Source: Roseateles depolymerans (GTDB lineage Bacteria > Pseudomonadota > Gammaproteobacteria > Burkholderiales > Burkholderiaceae_C). From it: a DNA stretch of 50,913 nucleotides. The notes below the pieces were generated by a model. That model searched no databases. It saw nothing but the letters and a program-made list of their open reading frames with translations, and had not been told where the DNA came from. Both the position numbers and the translations under genes were made by a program. Location: positions 1-50,913 of the forward strand of contig QFOD01000030.1 in assembly GCA_003241055.1 (NCBI GenBank), given 5' to 3'. Below, piece by piece: positions 41,255 through 50,645 of this stretch. Positions within the stretch are counted from its first letter, which is position 1. Each line of letters starts with the position of its first letter.

Positions 41255-42503
41255 ATGGCGTTGCCTTTTGAACTCCAGGTCGGCCTGCGCTACACGCGCG
41301 CCGGCCGCGGCGGGCGGCGCAACCGCTTCATCAGTTTCATCTCCGGCGTGTCCATCCTGGGCATCGCACTGGGCGTGGCCGCGCTCATCATCGTGCTGTC
41401 GGTGATGAACGGCTTCCAGAAGGAGGTGCGCGACCGCATGCTGAACGTCATCTCCCACGTGGAGCTGCTCAACTACTCCGGCGAGGCGCTGCACGACTGG
41501 CGCGCCACGGCCGCGCTGGCGCGGCGCAACCCGGAGGTGGTGGCCGCCGCGCCCTTCATCTCGGCGCAGAGCCTGATCGCACGCGGCGACGACATGCGCG
41601 GTGCCATCGTGCGCGGCATCTCGCCGGCCGAGGAGGCCACCGTCACCGGCCTGGGCGCGCAGCTCAGGGACGGCGTGCTGTCCAAGCTGCAGCCCGGTGC
41701 CTGGGGCATCGTGCTGGGGTCGGAGCTGGCGCGCCAGCTGGCCGTGGGCGTGGGCGACAAGATCACGCTGGTGGCGCCCGGCGGCCAGGTCACGCCGGCC
41801 GGCGTGACGCCGCGGCTGCGCAGCTTCACGGTGGTGGGCACCTTCACGGCCGGCCACTACGAGTACGACTCCGGGCTGGCGATGATCCATGTGGACGACG
41901 CCGCCAAGCTCTACCGCACCGAGGGCCCGACCGGCGTGCAGCTCAAGCTGCGCGATGTGAACGAGGCGCGCCGGGTGGCGGCCGAACTGTCCCAGAGCCT
42001 GGGCCCCGAGGTGCTGGTGCGCGACTGGACCCGCTCCAACGCCAACTGGTTCGACGCCGTGCAGATCGAGAAGCGCATGATGAGCATCATCCTGACGCTG
42101 ATCGTCGCGGTCGCGGCCTTCAACCTGGTGTCCACGCTGGTGATGACCGTCACCGACAAGCAGAGCGACATCGCCATCCTGCGCACGCTGGGGGCCAGCC
42201 CGCGCTCCATCATGGGCATCTTCATCGTGCAGGGGGCGCTGTCCGGCGTCATCGGCACGCTGGCCGGCGTGGGCCTGGGCCTGCTGGTGGCCTGCAACAT
42301 CGACGTCATCGTGCCCTTCATCGAGCACCTGCTGAACGTGAGCTTCCTGCCCGGCAGCATCTACCTGATCAGCCAGATGCCCAGCGACCCGCAGCGCGGC
42401 GACATCGTCCCCATCGCGCTGATCTCGCTGGCGCTGGCCTTCGTGGCCACGCTCTACCCGAGCTGGCGGGCCAGCCGCGTGCAGCCGGCGGAGGCGCTGC
42501 GCT

Positions 42504-42511
<8 letters not shown>
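41255..42511 (+). CDS. lolC: Lipoprotein-releasing permease LolC/LolE
   Basis: A 418-residue inner-membrane protein of the LolCDE complex that pulls outer-membrane lipoproteins out of the inner membrane for LolA. It has four membrane helices: FISGVSILGIALGVAALIIV, ILTLIVAVAAFNLVSTLVMT, IVQGALSGVIGTLAGVGLGL and IVPIALISLALAFVATLYPS. A large periplasmic domain lies between the first two. The ATG at 41255 fits family starts (MALPFELQVGLRYTRAGR), and an ATG at 41230 is less likely. Only one LolC/E gene is present, as in organisms with a homodimeric LolF-type system. It overlaps lolD by 8 bases. Confidence 0.93.
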
Positions 42512-43205
<694 letters not shown>

Positions 43206-43230
43206 TCAGACCTGACCCTCCGAGCCGACC

Positions 43231-44085
43231 ATGACCCCGCGTTTCGTCCTCAAGCTCTCCTGCCCGGATCGTGCCGGCATCGTCCACGCCGTGACCGGCG
43301 TGCTGCTGCAGCAGGGCGGCAACATCCTGACCTCGCACCAGCATGGCGATCCCGACCACGCGCGCTTCTTCATGCGCATCGAGTTCGAGGCGCAGGCGGA
43401 CGAGGCCGCACTGCAGACGGCCTTCGCGCCGCTGGCCGGGCAGTTCGACATGGACTGGAAGCTGGTGGCCCGCAGCCGCAAGACCCGCGTGCTGCTGATG
43501 GTGTCCAAGCTGGGGCATTGCCTGAACGACCTGCTGTTCCGCGTGCAGACGGGGCACCTGCCTATCGAGATTCCGGCCATCGTGTCCAACCACCGCGACT
43601 TCTATCAGCTCGCGGCCTCGCACAACATTCCCTTCCACCACTTCCCGCTGCTGGGTGCCAGCGAGGAGCAGAAGTCGGCGCAGGAAGCCAAGGTGCGCGA
43701 GGTGATTGCCGAGCACCAGGTGGACCTGGTGGTGCTGGCCCGCTACATGCAGATCCTGAGCCCGGCGCTGTGCCGCGATCTGTCGGGCAAGGCCATCAAC
43801 ATCCATCACAGCTTCCTGCCCAGCTTCAAGGGCGCCAAGCCCTACCACCAGGCCTACGAGCGCGGGGTGAAGCTGATCGGCGCGACGGCGCACTACGTCA
43901 CCAGCGATCTGGACGAAGGCCCCATCATCGAGCAGGAGGTGGCCCGCATCGATCACAGCTGCACGCCCGAGCAGCTGGTGGGCATAGGCCGCGACATGGA
44001 ATGCGTGGCCCTGGCGCGCGCCATCCAGTGGCATGCGGAGCACCGCGTGCTGCTGAACGGCAACCGCACGGTCGTGTTCCGCTGA
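43231..44085 (+). CDS. purU: Formyltetrahydrofolate deformylase
   Basis: A 284-residue enzyme that releases formate from 10-formyltetrahydrofolate, balancing one-carbon units for purine and methionine synthesis. An N-terminal ACT domain (RFVLKLSCPDRAGIVHAVTG, DHARFFMRIEFE) is followed by the formyltransferase fold with INIHHSFLPSFKGAKPYHQA and ATAHYVTSDLDEGPIIEQEV carrying the catalytic Asn, His and Asp region. The length is usual for the family. It lies 25 bases after lolD in the same direction. Confidence 0.95.
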   Translation: MTPRFVLKLSCPDRAGIVHAVTGVLLQQGGNILTSHQHGDPDHARFFMRIEFEAQADEAALQTAFAPLAGQFDMDWKLVARSRKTRVLLMVSKLGHCLNDLLFRVQTGHLPIEIPAIVSNHRDFYQLAASHNIPFHHFPLLGASEEQKSAQEAKVREVIAEHQVDLVVLARYMQILSPALCRDLSGKAINIHHSFLPSFKGAKPYHQAYERGVKLIGATAHYVTSDLDEGPIIEQEVARIDHSCTPEQLVGIGRDMECVALARAIQWHAEHRVLLNGNRTVVFR

Positions 44086-44101
44086 GTCAGGCGAGGCCGG
44101 C

Positions 44102-44920
44102 ATGTGGGTGGACACGCATTGCCACCTCGACGCGCCTGAGTTCGATGCGGACCGCGAGGCGGTCGTGGCGCGCGCGCGGGCCGCAGGGGTCAGCCAGATC
44201 GTGCTGCCCGCGGTGGAGGCGGCCAACCTCGGCACGGTGCGCGAGCTGGCCCATCGCCATGGCTACGCCTACGCGCTGGGCATCCATCCGCTCTATGTGA
44301 TGCGTGCCCAGCCGGCCGACCTGACCCGGCTGGCCGAACAGCTGCAGGCCCACGCGGCCGACCCGCGACTGGTGGCCGTGGGCGAGATCGGGCTGGACTT
44401 CTTCGTGCCAGGTCTTGATGCCGCCACCCAGCAGCGCTTCTATGTCGAGCAGCTCAAGCTCGCGCAGCGCGCCGGCCTGCCCGTCATCCTGCATGTGCGC
44501 CGCAGTGCGGATCAGCTGCTGGCCGGTCTGCGCCGGGTGGGCTTCTCGCACGGGGGCATCGCCCATGCGTTCAACGGCAGCGAGCAGCAGGCCCAGGCCT
44601 TCATCGCGCTGGGCTTCAGGCTGGGTTTCGGCGGCACGCTGAGTTTTGAGCGTTCGCTGCAGATCCGCCGCCTGGCCGCCGAACTGCCGCAGACGGCGCT
44701 GGTGCTGGAGACCGACGCGCCCGACATCCCGCCGCAATGGCTCTACCGCAGTGCGGCCGAGCGCGAACAGGGGCAGGCGCAGGGGCGCAACGAGCCCGGC
44801 GAGCTGCCGCGCATTGCGCAGACGCTCGCTGAGCTGCGGGGCTGGACGGCGCTTGAAACCGCCGAGGTCACGCGGGCCAACGCCCTGCGGGCGCTGCCGC
44901 GGCTGGCGGCGCTGGCATGA
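44102..44920 (+). CDS. tatD: TatD family metal-dependent DNase/hydrolase
   Basis: A 272-residue TIM-barrel hydrolase. The metal ligands are visible in WVDTHCHLDAPEF, VGEIGLDFF, LPVILHVRRS, GIAHAFNGS and LVLETDAPDIPP. TatD proteins act as 3'-5' exonucleases or endonucleases in DNA repair and RNA quality control. The barrel is complete and of family length, with a slightly long C-terminal region (REQGQAQGRNEPGELPR). It overlaps the downstream glycosylase by 4 bases (ATGA), so DNA-repair coupling is plausible. Confidence 0.9.
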   Translation: MWVDTHCHLDAPEFDADREAVVARARAAGVSQIVLPAVEAANLGTVRELAHRHGYAYALGIHPLYVMRAQPADLTRLAEQLQAHAADPRLVAVGEIGLDFFVPGLDAATQQRFYVEQLKLAQRAGLPVILHVRRSADQLLAGLRRVGFSHGGIAHAFNGSEQQAQAFIALGFRLGFGGTLSFERSLQIRRLAAELPQTALVLETDAPDIPPQWLYRSAAEREQGQAQGRNEPGELPRIAQTLAELRGWTALETAEVTRANALRALPRLAALA

Positions 44921-45426
44921 GCGCGGCGGGCGAGCGCCTGCAAGGGCTGGCGCCCGTCGTGGATGCGAGCACCCGCGTGCTGGTGCTGGGCAGCTTTCCC
45001 GGCGTGGCGTCGCTGCAGGCCGCGCAGTACTACGCCCATCCGCGCAATGCCTTCTGGCCGGTGATGGGCGCCGTGCTGGCCGACCCGGCGCTGCCGGGCC
45101 TGCCCTATGCCGAGCGTCTGCAGCGGCTGAAGGCGGGCCGCATCGGCCTGTGGGATGCCGTGGCGTCCTGCGAGCGCGAGGGCAGCCTGGATACCGCCAT
45201 CACCGCGGCGGCCGCCAGCGACCTGCCCAGCCTGTTGCGCCAGCTGCCCGCGCTGCGCGTGATCGCCTGCAATGGTGGCAAGGCGCATGCGGAGACGCTG
45301 CGCATCCTTGGCGCTGTGGCCCTGCCGGTGTTGCGCCTGCCGTCCACCAGCCCGGCCCACGCCGGCCTGCGGCCGGCGGACAAGCAGCTGGCCTGGGTCG
45401 CCGCCTTGCAGCCTCATCTCGCCTGA
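44917..45426 (+). CDS. DNA-deoxyinosine glycosylase (UDG superfamily)
   Basis: A 169-residue glycosylase of the hypoxanthine-DNA glycosylase group (UDG family 6). The catalytic-loop region is VLGSFPGVASLQAAQYYAHP, with RNAFWPVMGA following, and the DNA-intercalating region is LRLPSTSPAHAGLRPADKQL. It removes deaminated adenine from DNA. Its neighbour TatD could then process the strand. The gene starts inside the tatD stop (44917-44920). Confidence 0.85.
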   Translation: MSAAGERLQGLAPVVDASTRVLVLGSFPGVASLQAAQYYAHPRNAFWPVMGAVLADPALPGLPYAERLQRLKAGRIGLWDAVASCEREGSLDTAITAAAASDLPSLLRQLPALRVIACNGGKAHAETLRILGAVALPVLRLPSTSPAHAGLRPADKQLAWVAALQPHLA

Positions 45427-45476
45427 GCGCGGCCGGGCTGGCTTATCCTGCCTGGCCCTTTCCAAGAAGAACGCTC

Positions 45477-46250
45477 ATGCCGCCGCGCACCACCGAATGG
45501 ACCGAAGCCACCCTCAGCGAGTTTGACGGGGTGCGCTTCCTGCACCTGGACTCCATCTGGGTGCAGGGGGCGATGCGCATCCGCAAGCCCGATCAGATCG
45601 AGCTGGAATATGTGCAGCGCATGTGTGCCTGGATGCTGTGGCGCGACGCCGCCGAGCTGGGGCAGGGGCACGCGGTGCAGCTGGGCCTGGGCGCGGCGGC
45701 GCTGACCCGCTTCTGCCATTCGCAGCTGCGCATGCAGACCACCGCGGTGGAGATTAACCCCACGGTGATCGCGGCCTGCCGCCAGTGGTTCCGCCTGCCG
45801 GCCGACGATGCGCGACTTAGCGTGGTGAACGAGGATGCCGCCCGCTGGGTGCTGGACGATGCCCACCTGCAGACGGTCGATGTGCTGAATGTCGACCTCT
45901 ACGACCACGAGGCCGAGTCGCCGGTGCTGGACGACGAGGACTTCTACCGCGCCTGCCGCGGCGTGCTGGCCGATGGCGGGCTGATGACGGTGAACCTGTT
46001 CGGCCGCAGTGCCAGCTTTGCCCGCAGCGCATTGCGCATCGCACGCGCCTTCGGCTCGGACCAGGTCTGGAGCCTGGCGCCCACCAAGGAGGGCAACACG
46101 GTGGTGGTGGCAGCGCGTGGCGTGCAGGTGCCGCATCGTGAGGTGCTGGAGCAGCGCGCGGCTAACATCGAAGCGCGTTTCAAGCTGCCGGCGAACAAAT
46201 GGCTGCGCCTGGTGCGTCCGCTGCCGATGAGCATCCTGAACGCGGTCTGA
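45477..46250 (+). CDS. Spermidine synthase-like methyltransferase-fold protein
   Basis: A 257-residue protein with the spermidine-synthase Rossmann fold but no N-terminal tetramer domain. VQLGLGAAALTRFCHSQLRM is the nucleotide loop, TTAVEINPTVIAACRQWFRL carries the acidic binding residue, and VLNVDLYDHEAESPVLDDED is where the catalytic Asp lies. Such short forms are common in Burkholderiales and are not proven to make polyamines, so the substrate is open. The ATG at 45477 is 50 bases after the glycosylase gene. Confidence 0.75.
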   Translation: MPPRTTEWTEATLSEFDGVRFLHLDSIWVQGAMRIRKPDQIELEYVQRMCAWMLWRDAAELGQGHAVQLGLGAAALTRFCHSQLRMQTTAVEINPTVIAACRQWFRLPADDARLSVVNEDAARWVLDDAHLQTVDVLNVDLYDHEAESPVLDDEDFYRACRGVLADGGLMTVNLFGRSASFARSALRIARAFGSDQVWSLAPTKEGNTVVVAARGVQVPHREVLEQRAANIEARFKLPANKWLRLVRPLPMSILNAV

Positions 46251-46266
46251 ACCAATCGAGTCGTCG

Positions 46267-48063
46267 ATGAGCTCCAAGCCCAAGTCTTCTGCATCGCCCG
46301 CCCCGGCACGGACCGATGGCCGCCTGGAATGGCGGCAGTTGCTGCACTGGCTGCTGGAGGACGGCCTGATCGACGAGCCTCAGGTGCAGCGCACCGAGGC
46401 GCGCTTTGCGGCCGGCGACAGTTCTTTGCATCCGTTGGTTCGGCTGGGGCATGCCAACCTCGTGCGCCTGTCCAATGGCAAGTCGCTGGATGTGGATGCG
46501 CTGTCGGAGTGGCTGGCGGTGCGGGCCGGCATGCCTTACCTGCGCATCGACCCGCTCAAGGTGGATGTGGGCCGTGTGGGCGACGTGATGTCCATAGGCT
46601 ATGCCGAGGCCAAGCGCTGCCTGCCGGTGCAGTTCGGCATGATGGACGTGACCATCGCAACCTCCGAGCCCTTCGACACGAGCTGGGTCGCGCAGATCGA
46701 GTCCCATGTGCGCAAGCCCGTGCGCCTGGTGGTGGCCAACCCGCTCGACATTGCGCGCTACACGACCGAGTTCTTCACGCTGGCCCGCTCGGTGCGCCAG
46801 GCCGCCAAGGCCGGCGAGCAGAGCCAGGTGGCCAGCTTCGAGCAGCTGGTGGAGCTGGGCAAGAGCAACAAGCAGCTCGACGCCAACGACCAGGGCATCG
46901 TCCAGGTGGTGGACTGGCTGTGGCAATACGCCTTCGACCAGCGCGCCAGCGACATCCACCTGGAGCCGCGCCGCGAGATGGGCGTGATCCGCTTCCGCAT
47001 CGACGGCGTGCTGCACACCGTCTATCAGCTGCCCCCCACCGTGATGAGCGCGATGACCTCGCGCATCAAGCTGCTGGGCCGCATGGACGTAGTGGAAAAG
47101 CGCCGCCCGCTGGATGGGCGCATCAAGACGCGCAACCCGGCCGGCGAGGAGGTGGAAATGCGCCTGTCCACGCTGCCCACGGCCTTCGGCGAAAAGATGG
47201 TGATGCGGATCTTCGACCCGGAGACCGCGGTGAAGGATCTGTCCTCGCTGGGTTTCTCCCAGCACGACGCGGACCGCTGGGAGGGGCTGGTCAAGCAGCC
47301 GCACGGCATCATCCTGGTGACGGGGCCGACCGGCAGCGGCAAGACCACGACGCTGTACTCCACGCTCAAGCGCATCGCGACCGACGAGGTCAACGTCTGC
47401 ACCATCGAAGACCCGATCGAAATGATCGAGCCGGCCTTCAACCAGACGCAGGTGCAGGCGCAACTGGACTTTGGCTTTGCCGAAGGCCTGCGCGCGCTGA
47501 TGCGACAGGACCCGGACATCATCATGGTCGGCGAGATCCGCGATCTGGAGACCGCCGAGATGGCCATCCAGGCCGCGCTGACCGGCCACCTGGTGTTCAG
47601 CACGCTGCACACCAATGACTCGGTGTCGGCCATCACGCGGCTGACCGATCTCGGGGTGCCGAGCTACCTGATCAGCGCTACCGTCATCGGCGTGCTGGCC
47701 CAGCGGCTGGTGCGTACGCTGTGTCCGCACTGCAAGCAGCCCGACTCGTCGGTCACCCGTGAGAGTCTCAACGAACTGGTGCGGCATTGGCGGCTGGGTG
47801 GAGGCGTGCGCCCCTACAAGCCGGTGGGCTGCCTGGAATGCCGCAACACGGGCTTCCGTGGGCGAGCCGGCCTGTATGAGCTGCTGACCATCAGCGAAGG
47901 CGTCAAATCGGCGATGCACCCCTCGCCCGACCTTGTCGCGCTGAGGCGCCAGGCCGTTCAGGAGGGGCTGCGTCCGCTGCGGCTGGCCGGAGCGATGAAG
48001 GTGGCCGAGGGGGCGACAACCGTCGAGGAAGTGCTGCGCAGCACGCCGGCCTGGGAGGGTTGA
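46267..48063 (+). CDS. Type II secretion/type IV pilus-type ATPase (GspE/PilB)
   Basis: A 598-residue hexameric ATPase. The N-terminal GspE domain has RLEWRQLLHWLLEDGLIDEP and SEWLAVRAGMPYLRIDPL. The ATPase domain holds Walker A GPTGSGKTTTLY (about residue 353), the Asp boxes (ASDIHLEPRR), Walker B IIMVGEIRDLETAEM and the His box FSTLHTNDSVSAITRL. A four-Cys zinc site lies at Cys486, Cys489, Cys522 and Cys525. It drives pseudopilus or pilus assembly. No other gsp or pil genes are adjacent, so it is a detached copy, as often seen in this order. Which system it serves is uncertain. Confidence 0.88.
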   Translation: MSSKPKSSASPAPARTDGRLEWRQLLHWLLEDGLIDEPQVQRTEARFAAGDSSLHPLVRLGHANLVRLSNGKSLDVDALSEWLAVRAGMPYLRIDPLKVDVGRVGDVMSIGYAEAKRCLPVQFGMMDVTIATSEPFDTSWVAQIESHVRKPVRLVVANPLDIARYTTEFFTLARSVRQAAKAGEQSQVASFEQLVELGKSNKQLDANDQGIVQVVDWLWQYAFDQRASDIHLEPRREMGVIRFRIDGVLHTVYQLPPTVMSAMTSRIKLLGRMDVVEKRRPLDGRIKTRNPAGEEVEMRLSTLPTAFGEKMVMRIFDPETAVKDLSSLGFSQHDADRWEGLVKQPHGIILVTGPTGSGKTTTLYSTLKRIATDEVNVCTIEDPIEMIEPAFNQTQVQAQLDFGFAEGLRALMRQDPDIIMVGEIRDLETAEMAIQAALTGHLVFSTLHTNDSVSAITRLTDLGVPSYLISATVIGVLAQRLVRTLCPHCKQPDSSVTRESLNELVRHWRLGGGVRPYKPVGCLECRNTGFRGRAGLYELLTISEGVKSAMHPSPDLVALRRQAVQEGLRPLRLAGAMKVAEGATTVEEVLRSTPAWEG

Positions 48064-48158
48064 GCACTCCATCCTCGAGGCTGCCGCCAGTCGCCGGCCC
48101 GGGGTAATCCACAGGCCGGCGGCGAAACCGGCACTGACAGAATCGCCTCAACAATGAC

Positions 48159-48179
48159 TGCGCGCCTTGCGGGCGCGCA
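48159..48179 (+). promoter_or_regulatory. Hairpin just upstream of the tctB ribosome site
   Basis: TGCGCGCC (48159-48166) pairs with GGCGCGCA (48172-48179) around a five-base loop, ending two bases before GGAGGCGAC, the probable Shine-Dalgarno of tctB. It could limit ribosome access, but a weak terminator of the upstream gene is also possible. Confidence 0.4.
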
Positions 48180-48194
48180 CGGAGGCGACAAGCG

Positions 48195-48659
48195 ATGAAG
48201 ATCAAGAGCCAGCGGGACTTCTGTTCCGGGCTGCTGTTTCTGGTGGTGGGCGTGGTGTTCGCCTGGGGCGCGACCGAGTATTCGTTCGGCAGTTCCGCAA
48301 GACCTGGCCCCGGCTACTTTCCCTTCGGTCTGGGCATCCTGCTCGCCATACTCGGCGCCCTGGTGCTGTTCAAGGCTCTGACACTTGAATCCGAGGGTGG
48401 AGATCCCATCGGACACATCGCGTGGAGGCCTCTGCTCGTGATCGTCGGATCCATCGCGATGTTCGGCCTGCTGCTGCCGCGCCTGGGTCTGGCCTGCACG
48501 CTGCCCCTGCTGATTGCTTCGGCCTCGCTGGCGGGTGATGAGTTTCACTGGCGCGATGTGCTGCTGAGCAGCGTCGTCCTGACCGTGGGCAGTTGGGCCC
48601 TGTTCATCCTGGGCCTGAAGCTGACGATTCCGCTGTGGCCCGTCTTCATCACTGGTTGA
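48195..48659 (+). CDS. tctB: Tripartite tricarboxylate transporter small subunit TctB
   Basis: A 154-residue membrane protein with four helices (CSGLLFLVVGVVFAWGAT, YFPFGLGILLAILGALVLFK, PLLVIVGSIAMFGLLLPRLG and DVLLSSVVLTVGSWALFILG) and the RPGPGYFPF motif of TctB. It partners TctA, 10 bases downstream, in Na+-coupled uptake of citrate or related carboxylates. No TctC binding protein is next to it. The family has many separate Bug-type binding proteins in this order, so one elsewhere could serve. Confidence 0.93.
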   Translation: MKIKSQRDFCSGLLFLVVGVVFAWGATEYSFGSSARPGPGYFPFGLGILLAILGALVLFKALTLESEGGDPIGHIAWRPLLVIVGSIAMFGLLLPRLGLACTLPLLIASASLAGDEFHWRDVLLSSVVLTVGSWALFILGLKLTIPLWPVFITG

Positions 48660-48669
48660 GGCCCGGCTC

Positions 48670-50181
48670 ATGGATTTGTTGAACAACCTGGCGCTGGGTT
48701 TTCACACCGCGCTGACCCTGCAAAACCTGGCCTACGCCTTGTTCGGTGCCGTCCTGGGAACGCTGATCGGCGTGTTGCCGGGGCTGGGCCCGGTCGCGAC
48801 CATCGCGATGCTGCTGCCGTCTATTTATTCGCTGGATGCGACGCCGGCGTTGATCATGCTGGCCGGCATCTATTACGGCGCCCAGTACGGCGGCTCCACG
48901 ACGGCCATCCTGATCAACGTGCCGGGCGAATCCAGCTCGGTGGTGACGGCGATCGACGGCTACCAGATGGCCCGCCAGGGGCGGGCAGGTGCTGCCCTGG
49001 CGGCAGCCGGGCTCGGTTCGTTTTTCGCGGGCTGTGTCGGCACCATCATCATTGCGGCGTTCGCCCCGCCGCTCACTGAGCTTGCTTTCAAGTTCGGTTC
49101 GGCCGAGTACTTCTCGCTGATGGTGCTGGGCTTGGTGGGTGCCGTGGTGCTGGCCTCCGGCTCCTTGGTGAAGGCCATTGCGATGATCGTGCTCGGCCTG
49201 CTGCTCGGCCAGATCAATACCGATGTGATCACCGGCACGGCCCGTTTCTCGTTCGACATTCCCGAACTGACGGACGGCATCGGGTTCGTCGTCATCGCGA
49301 TGGGCATCTTCGGATTCGGTGAAATCATCGCCAATCTGGGCCAACCGGCCGAGCACCGCGAGGTGTTCACGCGCGAGGTCAAGGGCTTGTGGCCGACCCG
49401 GGAGGACTTCCGGGAGGCCTGGCCCAGCGTGCTTCGTGGGACGGCGTTGGGTTCCGTGCTGGGCGTGCTGCCCGGCGGGGGCGCCCTGCTGGCGTCGTTT
49501 GCGTCCTACACGCTGGAAAAGAAGGTGGCCAGGAATCCGCGCAAGCCCTTCGGCAAGGGGGCCATTCAGGGCGTTGCAGGGCCGGAGAGTGCGAACAACG
49601 CGGGCGCCCAGACCAGCTTCATCCCGATGCTGACGCTGGGCATTCCGCCCAACGCCGTGATGGCATTGATGGTCGGAGCGATGACGATCAAGGGTATTCA
49701 ACCCGGCCCGCAGGTCATGACCAGCAACCCGGAACTGTTCTGGGGGCTCATTGCGTCGATGTGGATCGGCAATCTGATGCTGATCGTGTTGAACCTGCCG
49801 CTGATTGGCATCTGGATCAAGCTGTTGACGGTGCCGTACCGCTTCCTGTTTCCCGCCATCGTCGTGTTCTGTTGCATCGGCACCTATTCGCTGAACAACA
49901 ACAGCTTCGACGTCTACCTCACGGCACTGTTCGCGCTGGTCGGCTATGTTTTCTACAAGCTCAGTTGCGAGCCTGCGCCGCTGCTGCTCGGATTCATCCT
50001 CGGGCCGATGATGGAGGAGAACCTGCGGCGTGCGCTGCTGTTGGCGCGCGGGGACTGGACCACCTTCTTCACGCGGCCGTTGTCAGCGGGCCTGCTGATT
50101 GCAGCCGCACTGATGGTGGTCGTGGTGATGCTGCCCTCCGTGAAGAGCAAGCGGGAGGAGGCCTTCCAGGAAGAAGGCTGA
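48670..50181 (+). CDS. tctA: Tripartite tricarboxylate transporter large subunit TctA
   Basis: A 503-residue membrane protein with about 12 helices. The two family motifs are GVLPGLGPVATIAMLLPSIY (near residue 35), with GIYYGAQYGGSTTAILINVP following, and the C-terminal-half GVLPGGGALLASFASYTLEK, which frame the substrate cavity. VAGPESANNAGAQTSFIPML is also conserved. It forms the ion-coupled pore with TctB. It follows TctB by 10 bases and ends 29 bases before a strong hairpin. Confidence 0.95.
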   Translation: MDLLNNLALGFHTALTLQNLAYALFGAVLGTLIGVLPGLGPVATIAMLLPSIYSLDATPALIMLAGIYYGAQYGGSTTAILINVPGESSSVVTAIDGYQMARQGRAGAALAAAGLGSFFAGCVGTIIIAAFAPPLTELAFKFGSAEYFSLMVLGLVGAVVLASGSLVKAIAMIVLGLLLGQINTDVITGTARFSFDIPELTDGIGFVVIAMGIFGFGEIIANLGQPAEHREVFTREVKGLWPTREDFREAWPSVLRGTALGSVLGVLPGGGALLASFASYTLEKKVARNPRKPFGKGAIQGVAGPESANNAGAQTSFIPMLTLGIPPNAVMALMVGAMTIKGIQPGPQVMTSNPELFWGLIASMWIGNLMLIVLNLPLIGIWIKLLTVPYRFLFPAIVVFCCIGTYSLNNNSFDVYLTALFALVGYVFYKLSCEPAPLLLGFILGPMMEENLRRALLLARGDWTTFFTRPLSAGLLIAAALMVVVVMLPSVKSKREEAFQEEG

Positions 50182-50210
50182 TACCGCCTGCGATCGGAAC
50201 CCGATTGCAG

Positions 50211-50240
50211 TGAAACGGCGCCTTCGATGGCGCCGTTTCA
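50211..50240. terminator. Terminator hairpin after tctA
   Basis: TGAAACGGCGCC (50211-50222) and GGCGCCGTTTCA (50229-50240) form a perfect 12-bp stem with a six-base loop. The stem foot has Ts on both strands, so it can act in either direction. It separates tctA from the rRNA promoter. Confidence 0.8.
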
Positions 50241-50402
50241 ACTTTCCGAAGCGAAAGTGCCGCTCGAGAAACCTGTGCTACAGTCTATGGCTTCGCTGAT
50301 CACAACGCAGCGCGACGAACTGAAGAGTTCTCGGGATGCGGATTGGTGGAAGGCTGAGTCGAAAGACTTGGTCGATAGGGAGGTCGGCAATAGCTTCGAG
50401 AA

Positions 50403-50459
50403 GATTTAAAAAGAATTTTCAAAAAGTTGTTGACGACAGCGAGAAAAGTAGTTCATAAT
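50403..50459 (+). promoter_or_regulatory. Strong rRNA promoter with UP element
   Basis: TTGACG (50430-50435) and CATAAT (50454-50459) are spaced 18 bases apart. They are preceded by an A/T-rich tract from 50403 to 50427 (TTTAAAAAGAATTTTC and so on) that is a typical UP element. The start is followed by a C/T-rich discriminator (CTCGCCTCTC), as in stringently controlled rrn promoters. The transcript begins at about 50466. Confidence 0.85.
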
Positions 50460-50465
50460 CTCGCC

Positions 50466-50645
50466 TCTCTGCTGATGACAAGTCAGCGACGCAAACGAAG
50501 CGAAGAGCCGATAAGCGTGGGCGTTTGAGGCGAAGTGATGTTGTCAGGTGACTGATGACGGTCCTTCGGACTTTAAACGCTCACGGAAGAAAGAATGAAG
50601 CTATGCAAATAGTCTTTGTTCGATTCCGTTGAGTAAATCAAGATC
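50466..50645 (+). other. rRNA leader
   Basis: About 180 bases between the promoter and the 16S gene. Several short hairpins are visible, including GGTCCTTCGGACTTTAAACG near 50551-50570, a stem with a small loop followed by a CTTTAA stretch reminiscent of boxB-boxA antitermination sites. I cannot assign boxA confidently. A short ORF spanning 50227-50409 is not a gene. Confidence 0.5.

Noticed and set aside
50227..50409. 60-codon frame upstream of the rRNA promoter
   Set aside because: It overlaps the terminator hairpin and the UP-element region and has no recognisable product.
50551..50570. boxA/boxB antitermination site in the rRNA leader
   Set aside because: The hairpin and CTTTAA stretch are suggestive, but a full TGCTCTTTA-like boxA is not present, so it is only mentioned with the leader.
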